NCBI GenBank assembly: GCA_007122215.1
Contig: SKUG01000178.1
Span: 1-5,568, forward strand
DNA: 5,568 nucleotides
DNA from: Thermoleophilia bacterium
GTDB lineage: Bacteria > Actinomycetota > Thermoleophilia > Gaiellales > SKUG01
Direction: 5' to 3'
Position 1 is the first letter of the stretch. Each line of letters starts with the position of its first letter. Positions 3,967 through 5,568 of this stretch are shown here, one piece after another. Under the pieces are notes generated by a model. The model saw nothing but the letters and a program-made list of their open reading frames with translations, searched no databases and was not told where the DNA came from. The translations under genes and the position numbers were made by a program.

Positions 3967-5568
3967 TCAGCGGCGCGGTTGGGGAGCCTCGCCTCCGACG
4001 ACGGTGTAGCGTCCGATCGGGCCGGTGGGAACCGGGTGGCCCGCAGCGAGGTACTCGGCCAGCGCGTCGATGTCGGCGCCCATGTCGTCGACGCGGTGCC
4101 CCTTCAGGAAGGCCGTGTAGTCCTCGCCGCCGCTTCCGAGGAAGTCGTTGACCGCAACGCTGTAGGTGCCGTTGGGGCGGAACGGGGTGCCGTCGTCGAG
4201 TTCGATCTTCACGATCCGTCGACCGGCCGGGCGGCTCATGTCGACGGTGACGCGCATGCCGGCGAGCTGCAGGTAGTCGGGGCTGTCCTCACGACCGATG
4301 AACATCTGCTCGAGCGCCTGGCGGATGTCCCGGCCCTTCATCTCCAGCAGCAGCACCCGGTTGCCGAAGGGCTGGACGTTGAAGAGCTCGCCCCAGGTGA
4401 CCAGGCCGCCCTCGCTGAGGTTGCTGCGCAGCCCGCCCGCGTTCATGATCCCGATCTGGGCGCCGGCCTTCCAGCGCTGGGCCTCGGCGACGAGCGTTCC
4501 CATGGCGGTCTCCATGCCGCCGGGTGCGTACTCGCGGGTCACCGGGCCGGGCAGCTTCGAGACCTGGCGCTCGACGAGTGGTGCCACCATCGCCGCGAAG
4601 CCATCGACCATCTGCTGGATGGCCGGGTCCGGCTCGACCTCGCGCTTGTCTGCGACGACGGTGTGTCCGGCCGACTCGACGACGTCCCCGGTTGCGCGGT
4701 CGATGACCATGTCGATCACCCCGAGCCCTGCTCCATGGTGGCCGGACTGCACCACCCAGCGCCCGTCGACCTGGGCGGCGTAGCGCTTGTGGGTGTGGCC
4801 GCTGACCACGGCGTCGACCTCGGGGTCGAGCCGCTCGACGATGTCGACGATCTCGCCGGAGATCCCGTCACTGTCCTCGGCCGCGCGCCCGCCCTCGTGG
4901 ATCACCACGACCACGGCGCGGATGCCCTGGGCCTGCAGCTCGGGGATGTAGGCGTTGATGGCCTCGGCGGGGTCGAGGGCCTTGAGGTTCGAGATGCCGC
5001 GGGCAACGGTGACGTTCAGCAGGTCACCGGTCACGGCCCCGACGATCGCGATCTTCACCCCGTCCTTCTCCACCACGTGGTAGGGCGGGAAGACCGGCTT
5101 GCCCGAGTCCCGGTAGACGACGTTCGCGGCGAGCCAGGGGTGGCGGCTGCCCGTCCATGGGGACTCGATGCCCTGCTCGCCCTCGGCCTTGGCGGTGGGG
5201 AGCGTCGGCCCCTTGGCCTGCTTCGCGGCCTCGTCGCCGAGCAGGATGCGGATGGTCTCGCGGAAGCCGCGGTCGAACTCGTGGTTGCCCAGCGATGAGG
5301 CATCGACGCCCATGGCATCGAGCACGCGGATGGTCGACTCGTGCCGCAGCAGCGAGGAGATCGGGGGGGCTGCACCGATGGCGTCGCCGGCGTTGAGCAG
5401 CAGTGAGTGTCCCGGGGCCTCGGCCCGCAGGCGCTGTACCCACGCCGCCAGGTGGGCTGCGCCGCCGATGGGGACGCCGTCCTCCTCGTAGCCGGTGTCG
5501 TCGAGGCGTCCGTGCAGGTCGTTGATGCCGATCAGCCGCACGGCGACGGTGGCCTGGGGAGTGCCGTC
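3967..5568 (-). CDS. 5'-nucleotidase / metallophosphoesterase (UshA/NT5 family), N-terminus missing
   Basis: This bifunctional-type 5'-nucleotidase cleaves phosphate from nucleotides and often from 2',3'-cyclic nucleotides or UDP-sugars, usually outside the membrane. Numbering from the GTG at 5539-5541, the two-metal phosphoesterase domain (about 1-300) shows NDLHG (7-11), GD (52-53), GNHEFD (85-90), VIHEGG (214-219 region) and GHTH (248-251), all five metal-binding motifs intact. The C-terminal nucleotide-binding domain (about 325-515) shows NAGGLR (367-372), PFGN (391-394) and GSGGEDYTAF (469-478), which supply the base-stacking and specificity residues. The GTG is unlikely to be the start: it is the Val of the first beta strand, and the frame stays open for nine more codons (DGTPQATVA) to the window edge. 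A signal peptide probably lies beyond the edge, since this family is normally exported. No lipobox or membrane anchor is visible, and the C-terminus (EAPQPRR) has no LPxTG-type sorting signal. It is upstream of the metallopeptidase on the same strand. Confidence 0.9.
   Translation of the reverse strand, partial: DGTPQATVAVRLIGINDLHGRLDDTGYEEDGVPIGGAAHLAAWVQRLRAEAPGHSLLLNAGDAIGAAPPISSLLRHESTIRVLDAMGVDASSLGNHEFDRGFRETIRILLGDEAAKQAKGPTLPTAKAEGEQGIESPWTGSRHPWLAANVVYRDSGKPVFPPYHVVEKDGVKIAIVGAVTGDLLNVTVARGISNLKALDPAEAINAYIPELQAQGIRAVVVVIHEGGRAAEDSDGISGEIVDIVERLDPEVDAVVSGHTHKRYAAQVDGRWVVQSGHHGAGLGVIDMVIDRATGDVVESAGHTVVADKREVEPDPAIQQMVDGFAAMVAPLVERQVSKLPGPVTREYAPGGMETAMGTLVAEAQRWKAGAQIGIMNAGGLRSNLSEGGLVTWGELFNVQPFGNRVLLLEMKGRDIRQALEQMFIGREDSPDYLQLAGMRVTVDMSRPAGRRIVKIELDDGTPFRPNGTYSVAVNDFLGSGGEDYTAFLKGHRVDDMGADIDALAEYLAAGHPVPTGPIGRYTVVGGEAPQPRR

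Noticed and set aside
3979..5298. Long open frame of 439 codons on the plus strand
   Set aside because: It is antisense to the well-supported 5'-nucleotidase, and its Val/Asp/Leu/Gly-rich composition is what a GC-rich coding strand gives in mirror frame. No domain is visible.

Overview
The window is high-GC DNA with third codon positions dominated by G or C, from what is probably an actinomycete-type bacterium (phylum Actinomycetota). This rests on the GC content, the use of ThyX, a leaderless-looking promoter of actinobacterial type and GTG starts. The class cannot be fixed from sequence alone. There are seven protein genes in three transcription blocks and almost no non-coding DNA. No RNA gene, mobile element, CRISPR array or long repeat is visible.

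Left block, minus strand (1-877): an SDR-family reductase resembling pteridine reductases, followed after 22 bases by the start of thyX (flavin-dependent thymidylate synthase), which runs off the left edge. ThyX releases tetrahydrofolate rather than dihydrofolate, so a pteridine-reductase-like enzyme in the same operon suggests a folate-reduction role. However, the SDR active site is altered: Asp-His-Lys where pteridine reductases have Asp-Tyr-Lys, and the usual tetrad Asn is Gly.

Middle block, plus strand (990-1990): a C39-like cysteine peptidase overlapping by 4 bases with crcB (Fluc fluoride channel). Its promoter has a TTGACG -35, a 17-base spacer and a TACGCT -10, and it places the transcript start on the A of the ATG, so the mRNA is predicted to be leaderless. 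The divergent 112-base region 878-989 also holds a perfect 14-base palindrome and a 7-base direct repeat with 11-base period. Both are candidate operators.

Right block, minus strand (2042-5568): a 5'-nucleotidase of the UshA/NT5 family whose N-terminus lies beyond the right edge, then a putative soluble zinc metallopeptidase with an HExxH-x18-E signature, then an unrecognised protein with a hydrophobic Ala/Gly-rich C-terminus. An extended -10 element between the first two genes may give the peptidase its own promoter. The middle and right blocks converge at 1991-2041, where no convincing terminator was found.

The most noteworthy items are the SDR-thyX pairing with its degenerate SDR active site, the peptidase-crcB overlap under a leaderless promoter, and the unassigned HExxH-x18-E peptidase with its orphan neighbour.
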